Assembly: GCA_948567375.1 (NCBI GenBank)
Contig: OX419762.1
Coordinates: 43,629,034-43,693,033 of the forward strand
Reading direction: 5' to 3'
Source: Lunularia cruciata
Lineage: Eukaryota > Streptophyta > Marchantiopsida > Lunulariales > Lunulariaceae
DNA: 64,000 nt
The notes under the pieces were generated by a model. The model saw only the letters and a list, made by a program, of their open reading frames with translations, ran no database searches and was not told where the DNA came from. Made by a program: the position numbers and the translations under genes. Of this stretch, positions 31,906 to 43,760 are shown one piece after another. Each line of letters begins with the position of its first letter. Positions within the stretch are counted from its first letter, which is position 1.

Positions 31906-32473
31906 TGTAATGTTCCCAAGACAAGAGAAACCTCAAGAGAAACACAAAAGAAGACACACAGGAGAAACAAGGCTTCATCCTTCATACTCTAATGCCCCAA
32001 AGGAGCACTTTATCTTTATTACATAGTAAAGAGTATCCACTCAAAGAGAGCTACACCCTTGGGTAAGACACGTGGATTGGTGACATATCAGCAAGATCCA
32101 CTCTTAGATTAGTTGAATGGATAAGTGATATGTCAATCCTTACCCTATTTGGTTGGTCAAACAAGTTTGACAAAAAGGAAACTTTGGAGAATCTTTCTCT
32201 ATGAAGCTCAAAATAGTAAAGATAAGGTACCATTGGAAAGCTCTTGAAAAGAAGGGAGGAATATTCAATTTTTAAAGGTCTAATTTATCTATATAGGCCT
32301 CCATAATTGACTGTAAAGTTTTCAAGGTGTTTTTGACTTTTGCCCTATTAGTGGAAGTACTTGTTTGGTGACACCTCTATTTGATCTACTTGGACCATCA
32401 TAAATAATATCCTTCAATATATTACCAAGCCATTTTCCATTTCTAAATAATATGTCTAGCTAATGGTATTATA
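31906..32473 (+). mobile_element. Family G solo LTR-like element, copy G3 (568 bp)
   Basis: Edges TGTAATGTTCCC and GGTATTATA (family ATTACA). Perfect 5-bp target duplication TTGAG at 31901-31905 and 32474-32478. It aligns with G1, G2 and G4 but lacks about 150 bp present in the longer two. Confidence 0.85.
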
Positions 32474-32720
32474 TTGAGCAACAAGAAATATTGAGCCATG
32501 GGAAGAAATTGTAATGGGGAGAAAAGATTAAGCCCATTGAAATGATGAGGGAGAAAATGCAACAAGGAGCAATGTTGAGCCACAAGAAGAAAATGTAATA
32601 TGGAGAAAATGTTGAGACTTGTGAAATGAAAAGGGAGAAAAAAATTTATCCATGTGAAATTTTGAGGAATTAGAAGAGCATGTAACATGGAGAAAATATT
32701 CAGCCATTGGTAGTCACAAA
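32474..32720. repeat. Degenerate 'ttgag-acaag-gagaaaat' repeat, right part
   Basis: At least five imperfect units between 32474 and 32710 (gagccacaag.agaaaatgtaa-type). The array was split by G3. It could be a repeat-rich extension of the preceding gag fragment, because conceptual translation gives recurring Glu/Asn/Met-rich peptides. Confidence 0.45.
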
Positions 32721-34179
32721 ACAAATTCACATGATCAAGCTTAAATTTCTTAGGCATGTTTTCAAGTTCTTGCCTAAAGCACACACAAACACACATTGAT
32801 TGATAACTATGGCATCCTCATATATCAATTAGCATTCCATTATTGCACTAATTAATGCTTATAGACATCTTGTTAATCTTTTTGCTTGTAAGACTCCCAT
32901 ATGTCACAATTTTTTTGACCCATAGAAGTTTTATGGCTATAGGCTATGGACCATAAAACCTTCTTGGTACCCTCCTTGCACTAGCCATCAACCTTTTAAG
33001 ACTTATTGTAATTTTACTTTGCAATTTCCTTTTGGATCCCAAAAAAAGCCCCATTTGAACACCTCCCTAAATTCAAGTTAAATATACCTAACATGCCATA
33101 CCTTCACCATCAAAAGTCACTTAACTTGGTCAAGGCAATACTAATTTGGCACCTCTTGTATACTTAGTCAATTTGACCCTATAAAATTTAAAATGAAGGT
33201 CTAACTCTAATATAAAAGTCACATTTCAGTATGATAGAATCTGAAATTCTCTATTGAGTCATACTCTAAAATAGTCCTACTCCAATATAATCTAATTTAA
33301 AATTCACTGTCAAGTCATATGATTATCCAACAGCTAAATATTAGATGTCTCTTTTTATTTATCTATACTAACTTAGCAAGAGATATCTTTTATTCATTTA
33401 TTACTAAAATTATTTATTTATAAAAAAACTCCAAACAATCAAAACACTACAAACAATAATTGTGTACTCTATGGTATTAGGATATTACAAGCCATTAGTC
33501 TTTGATTATCAAACAACTCCAAAGCTCAAGGAAATATGCATCTCTCATCTTGAAAAACTAGTGCTTCTTCTAGTTGAGAAAGTTATAATCATCTATGACC
33601 ATCAGAATCTTCAATCTACTCATACACATCTTCTTTTAGATGTACTTTGGTGCCACTTCTTTTATAAAATGTTTTAGAAATCAATCTCAAAAAAGTTCAA
33701 CTTGCTCATTTTGTTGTGAATTTATCACAAATCATATGAACTAAACTAGTTACTTGGTTTGCTTATGTCATCTTAACATTACCACATGCTCATCAACCTC
33801 ACCTGTAATGACCTTGGATCTTGTAAATGAATACTTGTAATAGCTCTCTCATGTGGTAAGATGCACAAACAAGTACTTTTGTGAGCTAAAGCATTTTCTT
33901 GACAAACAAACTATTATCATACAAATATAAATCATGACACATGTATGATTGTCAATATCATAAACTATAGAAGCACAACTCAAATAAGAAGTCACATACA
34001 AACTACAACGTGCCACAATAATCACATGATCAAATGATCATATCTCATTACTCAATACTCTCTTCCAACAAGCATTGATAACACCATCAAGCCACACCCA
34101 CTCTAGCTTAAAGAATCTAGATTGCACTCTCCTTTTCCTTTATTCACCATAAGGAGGAGCTCAAATGTGTCATGATATT
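32721..34179. other. No gene recognised
   Basis: AT-rich sequence without LTR edges, transposon domains or open frames worth reporting; 33462-33677 is open on the plus strand but has no motif. Confidence 0.4.
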
Positions 34180-34330
34180 TGCAAAGCCTAAGCAAGTTTG
34201 ATACGATGCGGAGTGAGGATCTTGACGTCCATAATTTTATCGTAAGGTACTCATGGGTTACTTGGAGGTATCCATCTACTATGTTAGGTTCATCTACTAC
34301 TACTAGATTCTTTATTTGGTTTTTAGAATC
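34180..34330 (+). repeat. Family I repeat fragment
   Basis: Matches the segment 'gagcaagttt..gatctt.gc..ataattttatc...ggttacttgg...ccatctacta' of the family I copies at 36220 and 41930. Confidence 0.6.
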
Positions 34331-35809
34331 AACATTTTTGTGAATTGAATTGTTTTTTCTTTAAGAAGAGGCATTTTTGTGTTTAGAGGCAAATTTTGAA
34401 TAACCCTTCTCCGACGCTCTCTTTTTGGTCAAGTGTTATGCACTTCTCCCTCTGGTCTTGTGCTACTATGCCCACTTAGGGTCTAATATATATGTGATTA
34501 TGTGTCCAAATGGGATTTTATTTATTTTATTAGAAGCATTGTCTTAAGACCTTTGCATAGACACTAAAATCTTGGTGTTTGGAGGTCTATAGTAAAAGTT
34601 AAAACCATCTAAATACAACTTTGGCTAAAGATACCTTTGGCGTAGAACACACCTTTGGGTAGGAGTGCAAAATTGGGTAAGATGGTACCATCAGAATGAT
34701 ATAGATCATTGGAGTGGTACACATCTTAAAGTAAGAACTACCACAACACAAACTTTTGAGCATACTTATCTCTTTAATTACATATCCAAATAGAGACTTT
34801 TTTGTTTAGTTGGAATCATCTTCTCAAGTGATTTCTATAGACACCTGAATTATGGCATTTGGAGGTCTATAGCAAAATTTTAAACCATACAAGACATCCT
34901 TGGGGTTGGAATATTTGATAATTTTGGCTTAACACCTATAATAACATAACAACAGTTGGACTTTTGAGACAAGTTAAGGCTAACATCCAATGGTTTCATG
35001 TCCATTTGTGGTGGGCTAGGGTAGTTCTTTATATGGGTTTGGGAGCATTGGGAAGCATTGCATGATTTGATAAGGAAGGAATTTGGAGCAATATGGAGTT
35101 AGTGAGGATTGAGTGTGTAGGAGTTCTTGATTGATTGTTTGCTAGGGATTGAAAGAGAAAGGTTTGAGAGTTAAAGATTTCTTAATTGATCAATGAGAAT
35201 TGACTGAGAAGAGGTTTCAAGATTTCAATGAAGGAAGTTTCAGAGTTTTGATCAAAAGAGAAAGGAATTGAGAGTGGGTTTTAATAGGAAGCATTCTTGA
35301 TGGATTGTGCAAGAAACTTACAGTGTGTTTTTACATAAAGAGTTTTTACTAATAGTGCAAAGAATGGAATGTGTGTTTTGATATGAAAGGTTCTTATCTA
35401 ATAGAGGAAGAAAAGGATAAGTGTTTTTGATAAAAAAAAAATACTTATCCTTATAGTGATTTTGTTTCAAGTTTTTTTGATAAATTGACAAAGGAAGAAA
35501 GGAGTGGTGTTTTTAAGAGTTTTGGATTAATTAATAGAGAATTGAGAGGTTGGAGGATTCTATGAGTTCTTTTGATTGTGGATTGATAAGATTGTACTTT
35601 GTAAACTTCTTTGAATAAATATTTTGAGTTTAATCAATGCATTGAACTAAGGGTTTTGTGATATATTTCAAGTGTTGTGTTTAAAATGAATGAGAAGTAA
35701 AATTGAGAAAGTAATTGGGTTAAATTAGCATTTGTAGCCAAACAAACCTAGTTTCTATTTAGCAAGGATTTTGATCTTTTTGTAATTAGAAACTAGACTC
35801 CATGACATT
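34331..35809. repeat. TE-like spacer with an internal ~290-bp spaced duplication
   Basis: 34487-34620 and 34776-34900 are diverged copies (shared 'tccaaat.g.gatttt', 'tagacacc/tagacact', 'ttggaggtctatag.aaaa'). The remainder is TG-rich sequence with no recognisable gene. Confidence 0.45.
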
Positions 35810-36095
35810 ATTTGTACCATTACAAATACCATTCATATTGTATTCAAGGAACCATTAGGATTGGACTACCAAGCCGCTCCAAGTGCAATACTTCAAAATG
35901 AAGTTCTAAAGAGCTCACTTCTTCTATGTTGAGATTTTTGAGCTCTTGGCTATGGTGGATAGAGTTTGGCAAGTGCAACCTGAATTCTTTGAGCTAGAGT
36001 ATGTGTGTCTTGATTATGTAATCATTATCTTTTGGCAAAGGGAATTGATTGTTGAGACTTGATTTCTGATCGTTTGATTACATAAAAGAAGTTTA
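35810..36095 (+). repeat. Family I repeat, partial (second half of unit)
   Basis: Matches the distal half of the unit at 36096: 'ctccaag.gcaatacttcaaa', 'cacttcttctatgttgag', 'gagctcttggctatggtggatagag'. It lies directly before the more complete unit. Confidence 0.6.
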
Positions 36096-36640
36096 GAGTG
36101 GCACTTTGGAGTTTGTGTTTGACTTCTTATATGAGTTATGATTCTACATTGTATGATATTACAAAAATGTATGTTGTGTAGCAATTATATTTGCATGACA
36201 ACTATCACAAAATTTGTAGCACCTGAGCAAGTTTTCTAGGATACTAGAGTAAGGATCTTAGCAATTATAATTTTATCAAAAGCTACTTATAGGTTACTTG
36301 GTGGCAGCCATCTATTAAGTTAGGGTTTTTTATTTAGCCATTAAATTCACCATTTACATCATTACAACTATCATTTGCACAATCACATGTGCCATTATGG
36401 TTGGACTTCCAAGCTGCTCCAAGGAGTATATTTCAAAGTGCAATTCCAAGTAGTTCATTTCTTCTATGTTAGGCCATGGAGTCCTTGGCTATGGTGGATA
36501 GAGGCTGCAAGTGCAATTTGGATTCTTTGAGCTAGAGTGGGTGTGGCTTTATGATATAATTAGTGGCTGATGATAGTGAGTGTTGATATTTAATTTCAGA
36601 TCATTTCATTACAAAGAAGAAGTGAATGGGATCATATGTA
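36096..36640 (+). repeat. Family I repeat, ~0.53-kb unit (candidate 5' LTR of family H)
   Basis: Runs from tggcactttggagttt through gatcatttcattaca. It aligns with 41797-42290, which starts next to a polypurine-like tract after the family H integrase, so family I could be the LTR of family H. The primer site expected after an LTR is not recognisable here, so the assignment stays tentative. Confidence 0.45.
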
Positions 36641-38008
36641 AGAATTGTGAGCATTGGTAGTGTCCCTAGGCCTATTGCGATTAATGGTACCTTCAGAAAA
36701 TTGTGCTCAATTTCATGTATTGTTGATAGTTTGAATGATAGACATTAAAATTTTGTTGACTTTTGTTAAGATTTTACAATTAGGTTGACCATGTGTAGAG
36801 ATGCTTCTCAAATTTCCTTATCCTTAGACTAAGGTTTAATTGAGGAATCAATTTGAGACTGTGAAGGTGAAATTGAAGATTGGTAGTTGTAGATTTTGGA
36901 CAAGTGCAAAATTGAGATTGGATTTTGGAACTCATCCTCTTGAAATAAAGATTTGGAATTCCACACCCTTCAAATTGGAGAATTTGGCTAGATTTAAGGG
37001 CCAATTTTGGTGGAGATGAGTTCTACATGTTGAATTTGAGCGCCCACTCTCCCAAATCCATGAGTTGAATTTGGTAGAAGTTGCTTGAATTAGGGTAGAA
37101 TTTAATGAAGATTGACTAGATTTGGAGAGAGAAGTCAGATTTGGAGAGGTTTGAATTGGCAAGAAGATAGATTTCATTTGGGCATTTAGAGGCTTCAAGG
37201 CATAAAACTATGGAATAGAAAGGCTACAAACACCAACAAGCCAACTTGTTGGTATGAGAAGTTGTCAAAATCAGCCCACTCATTAGTTATTGTGCATAAT
37301 CAAGTTTGAATTCTAGACCTTTAGTTCTTGCATTATCTCTTTACCCAATTATTTTGCTCCTACTTGTTGTACTAAGAACCAATGGAATCATATTTATACT
37401 TGTGAGCTTTAGCTAAGAGAGTACATTTGATCACATCCTTAGTAGATAGATTTTCTTATTATGTCAAAATAAAAAATGGTGGTAGGTCTAATTTGATTAG
37501 ATTTGTGAGATGGAGGATTACCATTTGGAGTTCTTATAATTGGACCCCTCTATTCTCTACTTTATAATTTTATTCCATATTTGTTTGAGATTTGATATTG
37601 GACCTCTTCTATTCACTACTTCATGTTTTTGTTCCATTGTTTTAGACTCCTTGATATTTGGAGCGTTAGTGCTTTAGTGTGCTCTTGGTAGTGAATTTGG
37701 AGTAATGATATGTTAGAATACCTATGTTTTTTTCTCGTGATGCAAGAAGTGATGACCTATAAATACTGAAAGTATATGTTGTGATAGCAAGTTACAAGTT
37801 GCACTTTCTTCTAGTATAGTTGCCAAGGTTGGGGGTACATAAGTGGCATTAGTAGGTGTTGTTTGGATATATGGGGTACTTGGTAGTGCCACTTGGTCAT
37901 TATAGTTGCAATGTTCAAGGTGCATTATCACAATGGAGTTTTCTATGGATTGCAATGCAATACATTATGAGTTTAAGTGGAGTGGTATATGATGTTGGCC
38001 AACAAAGC
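36641..38008. other. No gene recognised; possible family H gag region
   Basis: Position between the candidate LTR and family H pol suggests a gag region, but no zinc knuckle or protease motif is readable on the plus strand. Minus-strand frames at 36780-37198 are Ser/Thr/Asn-rich antisense artefacts. Confidence 0.35.
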
Positions 38009-38287
38009 GTAATGAGGAAGTAGATTGATTCTAATGCCAAGTTTGACACAAGAGTTGACCCAATTGAGAGATCACATTGAGTTATCACACCATTATTGTA
38101 GGATAGATGAGATTTATGGGATCTCTAAAGACCTAAATTAGATCTCAAAGTGTAATGAGGAAGTAGATTGATTCTAATGCCAAGTTTGACACAAGAGTTG
38201 ATCCGATTGAGAGATCACATTGAGTTCTCACACCATTATTGTAGGATAGATGAGATTATGGGATCTCTAAAGACCTAAATTACATCT
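38009..38287 (+). repeat. 143-bp tandem duplication
   Basis: Units 38009-38151 and 38152-38287 begin gtaatgaggaagtagattg and differ at only a handful of positions, so the duplication is recent relative to the surrounding decay. Confidence 0.85.
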
Positions 38288-39452
38288 TGGGAAGTGCAAA
38301 TTCTTCCAAGATCAAGTTGAGTATTTGGGTTACCACCCTATCTATCATGGTAGACTTGGTGTTTCAACAAACCATGGTGGAAGCTATTGCATGTATTATT
38401 TTACCTATAGATCTGAGTACAAATCAAGCATTCCTTGGATTGGTGAACTTTTATTGCAAACATGTGAGAGGATTTGGTGCAATTACCAAGGACTTGATGA
38501 AACTAACCAAGCTTTCATAGGAGTAGTGTTGGGAAGATGAGAAGGAGAGAGATCTTGTAGAGCTCAAGGAGAAGTTAACGTCATCCCATATCCTTAGGAG
38601 ACCAATCAAAGAACATCTATTCCAAGTTCATGTTATTTGGAGTATGTTAGGGCTTGGAGTAGTGCTCATTCAATATGATGATGAGGGGAAAGAGTTTGTG
38701 GTGGCTTATGCTAATTGTTCCAGAAATTAAATAGAGGCCAAGTATAGTTTGTATGAGGAGGAGTGCTTGGTAGTAGTGTAGGAAATTAAAAAAATTTATA
38801 CTACTTGTTTGGGAACCCTTTCACTCTCATCATTGATATCAACTACTAAAGTGATTGATAAAGAGAAATAAGCTTTCTAGGAAGCTTATGCAATGGGCTC
38901 TGATTTTTCAAGAGTATAATTTCAAAGTTATTCATAAACTTGGAGTAGTGAACCGTGATGCGGATGGGTTGAGTAGAAACCCACGTACCAACCAACATGA
39001 TCAAATAGAAGCATGTTGGCATGGTGAGATGGATGAGAAGATGGTGAAAAGTTGGTATGCATTTTCCTTTTGGTTATATTAATTGGGGCTTTGGTAGTAT
39101 CTCTCTTAGCATAGATAGGAGAAGTTATTGAGGTTTGTGATCCAAGGCATGGAGATATTGGTACTTGGCAATAAGATATTCATGATGATGTCTTGGTGAT
39201 GGACTATTTGTGCATTAGCATTGTGGGTGGTATCATTAGTGCCAAGGAAAGAGACCATATCCTTCAACAAGCCATGTGGTTTAGATTGGAGGATAGATAT
39301 CTTATTTTGGTATGATAGGATGGTAGAGTAGTAACCCTTTCATCTCAAAACCAATATTGGTATTATATGCTCATGAGGAGCTTAGGAAATTGTGAATAAA
39401 GTGGACATATAGCTTACTTAGAGTCATTATTGGTGGTGTAGCATGAGGACAA

Positions 39453-39481
<29 letters not shown>
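38285..39481 (+). pseudogene. Family H (Ty3/Gypsy) RT thumb and RNase H remnant
   Basis: 38290-38520 carries the RT thumb (KCKFFQDQVEYLGYH, then NQAFLGLVNFYCKHVRGFG). 38570-39000 carries RNase H, with VAYANCSRN-like and LMQWALIFQEYNFKVIHKLG / VNRDADGLSRNP blocks. Stops and frameshifts are frequent. The protein is distinct from families A and B. A (TA)n run at 39452-39474 precedes the G4 insertion. Confidence 0.75.
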
Positions 39482-39484
<3 letters not shown>

Positions 39485-40218
39485 AATACTCCGAGGACAA
39501 GAGAAGAGAGAAAACACAGATTGCACACTCAAACATTCGATGCCCCAAGGGAGCACCTTCTCTTTATTATATAGACAAAGAGGATCTCCTACAAGGAAGC
39601 TACACCATAGGATTAGGGACACAGATAGGTGACATGTCAGCAAGCTCCACCCTTGGATTACTTACTTGGATGGGTGACCTGTCTGGTCTAGGTCCTATCT
39701 GGTTGGTCAAACGGCTTTGACCGGAGGGAATCTTTCAAGGAATCTTCCTGTAGGAATCTCAGAATCACATGAGTAAGGTACCGTTGGAAAGCTCTCGACG
39801 AGACAAACTGGGGGGAGGGAAGGCCAGCCTTTCCTCTATTGGGGGGGGAATCTGCACATTTTCAAGGCCTAATTCATCCGTTTAGGCCTCCGAAATTGCC
39901 TTCAAAGATTTCAGGCATATTTCGGTTCCTACTCTATTAGTAGAAGTCCCCTTTTGGTGATACCTCTTTCTGATCTGTTTAGTCCATCATGTGTAACATC
40001 CTTCCAGATGTTACCAAACCAATTCTCACCTTTAAATCATATGTCTAGCTATTGGTTCTAAGGTTCTCAAGTCTATTTCGGTTTCTGCCCTATTAGTAGA
40101 AGTACTCTTTTGGTGATACTTCTATCTGATCTATTTTGACCATCATGTATAACATCATTCTAGATGTTACCAAACCAAATTTCACATCTAGATCATATGG
40201 CTAACCCTTGGTATTACA
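39482..40218 (+). mobile_element. Family G solo LTR-like element, copy G4 (737 bp)
   Basis: Edges TGTAATACTCC and GGTATTACA with a perfect 5-bp target duplication GTTGT (39477-39481 and 40219-40223). It is the best preserved G copy and sits within family H pol. A TATTATATAG sequence near 39564 could be a promoter element. Confidence 0.9.
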
Positions 40219-41002
40219 GTTGTCAAGTATGTGGTTTGTGATCAAGTTAGAGTATCATTCAATGCTCTTGCACCATAGTTACATGCACTACCTAGATTGG
40301 ATTCTTAGTCATTTTGGTGCACCAATTGAGGTTTTGATTAATCAAGGTATATAGGTCTTGGATAGTGTTAGGTCTTGTGTGACAAGGCATTGATTTATCA
40401 TTGTATTACATCTTGAGATCACCTTGAGACAAATGGTATAGTAGAAAGAGTTGTGTAGACGATGAAGAGAAGATTGCATAAGTATGATTTGCAAAGAGAC
40501 CACTTGGGAGATTGGGATCTCTAGTAGCCTTGGTTGGCTGTGGGCTATTGATTGAGCCTGCAAGTCTCCTTATCATCTTTCTCTCTCTACTTCTCACTTT
40601 ATGGATGAGATCAAGATTTACCTATAGTTAATTGGCATGATGCTACTATAGTTTTGGACTTGAATGATCCACATGTATGGGTAAGTGCATGTTCTCCTTT
40701 GGAGGATGATGCTAATAGCCTTTGAGAACTTAGTATTGTTCAATATAAGGATACATTATGTTATATCACTATTTGAGGAAGAGGTTATAGATCTTCCATC
40801 CGTCAATTTCATCCAAGGGATAGTGTATATCTCCAACAAAATACATAAACTATTCTTGATGTGACTATAAGCCACACCATCTTGAGAGTGCACAAGGTTT
40901 TGCCTTTTGGAGTCCTCATGTTGGAAGGATGTAATGGTGTTGTTTCAAGGATCATGTGTGCAATTGTGCACCATGCCACCTCTCAAACATTGATGTCACA
41001 AT
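40219..41002 (+). pseudogene. Family H integrase remnant, part 1
   Basis: 40219-40620 reads as the integrase core around a decayed DH.ETNG.VERVV.T.KR.LHKY pattern and the following DWDL..PW...GY region. 40800-40997 gives the C-terminal integrase tail (FHPRDSVYLQQ, HTILRVHKVLPFGVLMLEG, CAIVHHATSQTL in an adjacent frame). Stops are present throughout. Confidence 0.65.
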
Positions 41003-41456
41003 TGTAAAAGACAAAGGAGAGAATAGGAGAATGAAATATCATAAGGGAATGTCAAATTAAAACTCCCAATCAAGTTAAACTCTAAATGTCTAGCATGAGC
41101 TTGGGGTTTGTTATTTACAGCAAAGCAATACAAGGCTCTTGAAAAGCTTCCTTTTCAATGCCGCCTTCTTGAAATGCAAGTTAAGCTACCCAAGAAGCTT
41201 CCAATGAAGCTTCATTCTAGAAGCCACTTACTTGGAATACAAGCTAAGCTAACTATTAACTTGGTGTGTAGGTTACCCAATCCTTGTGAAGAACCTAGAA
41301 ACTTTCCACCAAGAAGCTTCCTAGGTGTTTTTAGAAAACTTTACCAAAATGTTTCCTAGATGTTTCTATAACATTCTGAAAATTTCTAGCTATATTTAAC
41401 TTATCTTACTAGCTCATATTCTCTACTTACTTATCTACTAACTCTATATTATTACA
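41003..41456 (-). mobile_element. Diverged family A solo LTR (minus strand)
   Basis: Plus-strand edges TGTAAAAGACAAAGG and CTATATTATTACA match family A termini, and the body keeps GAAGCTTC, TTCTAGAA and 'ctagcatgagctt' words. No internal domain adjoins it. ACAAT at 40998-41002 recurs at 41459-41463, two bases after the LTR edge, consistent with a target duplication in the family H integrase tail. Confidence 0.75.
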
Positions 41457-41796
41457 ATACAATGATGGACCCAAGCTTGGCATGTATAAGTATACATGCA
41501 AGCTTGTGATTTATGTTATATCTTTTAGTGAAGTTATTATTATGTTAATGTGTGATAGATGTTCAAGGGATGGCATATGGCATGTTTGAACTCTCCTCTC
41601 ATGGTAGTTCCTCAAGGGCAATATCTATGTCCTTGATGTACTTGACACTATAGCTAGTTCAAACCTTAAGTGGTATGTAGATGACTAACAATGAGGCTAG
41701 AGAGTAACCTTGCTTTTTGATCTTTGCAATCATCACATACTTGGAGTAGATATATATCTAAAGTTAAAAAGACCTAATTGCCAACTAAGGGGCAAT
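41457..41796 (+). pseudogene. Family H integrase tail and polypurine-like tract
   Basis: Coding similarity resumes after the solo LTR (MMDPSLA-type tail) for a short distance. The segment ends with AACTAAGGGGCAAT, a plausible polypurine tract, directly before TGTGGCAC at 41797. Confidence 0.5.
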
Positions 41797-42365
41797 TGTG
41801 GCACTTTGGAGCTTATGTATGACTTCTTATATGAATTGTGTTTTTATAGTGTTTGATGTTGACAATTATATATGTAGTGTGGTGATGTATATTTCATAAC
41901 AACTATCATAACATTTGTAGCACCTAAGCAAATTTTCTAGGACATTGGAGTGAAGATCTTGGCAGTCATAATTTTATCAATAGCTACTCATGGGTTACTT
42001 GGTAGCAACCATCTACTATGTTAGACTTGTTTATTTAGCTGTTACAGTCACCATTTACATCATCAGATATGACGGACTTCCATGTTGGTCCAAGGAGTAT
42101 ACTTCAAGTGCAACTCTAGAGAGCTCACTTCTTCTATGTTGAGCCTTTGAGCTCTTGGCTATAATGGGTAGAGACCAAAAATTGCAACTTGGATTCTATA
42201 AGCTAGAGTTGGTGTGGCTTGATGGTGTAATCAATGCTTATTGGTAGAGAGTATTGAAGGTTGAAATATAATTTTTGATCATCTGATTATTGTTGCACTT
42301 TGGAGTTTATATGTGATTTCTTATATGAATTTTTTTCTATAGTATATGATGTTGACAAAAATGTA
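41797..42365 (+). repeat. Family I repeat (candidate 3' LTR of family H) plus partial second unit
   Basis: Unit 41797-42290 starts TGTGGCACTTTGGAG and aligns with 36096-36640. At about 42291 the unit start appears again (TGTTGCACTTTGGAG), giving a partial second copy to 42365. Confidence 0.55.
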
Positions 42366-42725
42366 TATTAACACGATAAACTCTAAACACAAAAGAAGTG
42401 AACTCTCTAGAGTTGCACTTCTTTTGTGTATACCCCTCCCTAGGAAGCCAAGGAGTCCAGCACTAACAGCACATCCAATGGCACATCTGATACTTCCGAC
42501 AGTGTTGCACACCCCAAGAAAGCTGATGCTTTGCACCCGCCAGGGGGGAACCTTCTGTTTGCAAAGCAAACAAAGAGGAAAAGCCTCAAAGTTGTCAATT
42601 AAAACCCTAACATAGTAAACTGCCACCTCCAAGTAACCCATAAGTAACTAATGATAAAACCAGGGCTGCAAAGATACTCACTCCAACGACCTAACAAACT
42701 TGCTTAGGTGCTGCAAATGTCTTGA
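42366..42725 (-). repeat. Family I repeat, inverted copy
   Basis: The reverse complement contains 'gcagcacctaagcaagttt', 'gtgagtatctttgcagc', 'gggttacttggaggtggcag' and 'ctatgttagggttt', matching the plus-strand units at 36220 and 41930. It includes a 13-19 bp near-perfect inverted repeat at 42389-42428 (cacaaaagaagtg ... cacttcttttgtg). Confidence 0.65.
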
Positions 42726-42929
42726 CATTATTTTCCACCTGCAGCAACACTCAATATATTCTATAAAATTGTGCGGGGATACATCAACATATGGCAACAA
42801 AATCGTTCATTCCTCTACTTTCATTATGGATGTTATTGATGTATGCAAAATGCACTGTTTGATTGTGATATTTCCTGTAACAGGTTTGAATTTTAGCTAC
42901 TTGTTGTTGTGTTTCAAGTCCACCTCTTT

Positions 42930-43760
42930 CTCACAAACTGCCTTCAATATGTTCTCTAGAAACATGAAGCTGCTCAAGGTTAGATTCATAGGCCTGTCAC
43001 ATATCAAAATGATATTACCCATAAATAGCAATGAAAAGATCCATATCAAGGCGGGCTGATTGTTCTTCAACCACAAGAGTTGCGGAAGGGAGCGAACCCA
43101 CAGTCGAGCTGAATCACCTGCTACTGGTAGAGACGACTTGAATCAGAAACCCACGGGCGTTTGGTCAGCTCATTGTATCCAGCAACTTTCCATCCTCATG
43201 AGTGATCACACGAGTAAGTTGTGCAGGAAAGGCTACTTATTTTGCACAAGGAAAAACATGCCAAACCTAAAGTCGTGATGCTAGGGAGCGTTGAATGTCT
43301 CAGGTTTCGTGGATGCCAACTGTCTTCCAACCACACTTACGTCGCAACATAGAAAATTCAGAGTTGATTCGAATAGTTCGCACGTTATGCTCTCGCAAAT
43401 AGTGAAGTAAAGGATAGTGAGATCCAAAATGCGGCGCTCCATAGAACACTGTGGCTTCAAGCTTCTCCAGAGTTTCGAGTACAAATCTCTTGCTAGCGTA
43501 GCCAAGTTTTTAACATCCAAACAAACCTGCTACAAACACAATGGCCCGCCAAATCACACGACAGTTTTGGCCAATCTCTGCCAATGTGATAATAGGTTGA
43601 GCCAAAATTTCTCCCAGCAAATAGGTGTCGATTTGTCCACGATAACCTGGCTTGGTTAGACCAGCTCCATAATAGATACATAATATATGAGCTTGAGGAA
43701 AAGCCTCAGAAAACAAAGTAATCAACCAAGATTTTCAACAATCTGTCTTTATTCATGCCC
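42930..43760 (-). pseudogene. SERAC1-like alpha/beta-hydrolase relic
   Basis: Minus-strand blocks in order resemble plant SERAC1/DUF676-type hydrolases: FSEAFPQAHILCIYYGAG and LLGEILAQPIITLAEIGQN (43720-43570), a nucleophile region AGHCVCSRFVWMLK (about 43550-43510) where G-H-S-x-G would be expected, FYGAPHFGSHYPLLHYL (43455-43395), and a C-terminal VVEEQSARLDMDLFIAIYG...HFD (about 43075-43005) where the catalytic His is expected. Frame changes near 43555 and stops near 43010 break it. Intact relatives are thought to be lipase/acyl-remodelling enzymes. The assignment comes from motif memory, without an alignment. Confidence 0.5.

Noticed and set aside
39452..39474. (TA)n run as a functional element
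   Set aside because: A simple microsatellite beside the G4 insertion; no other signal.
42346..42615. Plus-strand 89-codon frame
   Set aside because: Lies over the inverted family I repeat and shows no motif.
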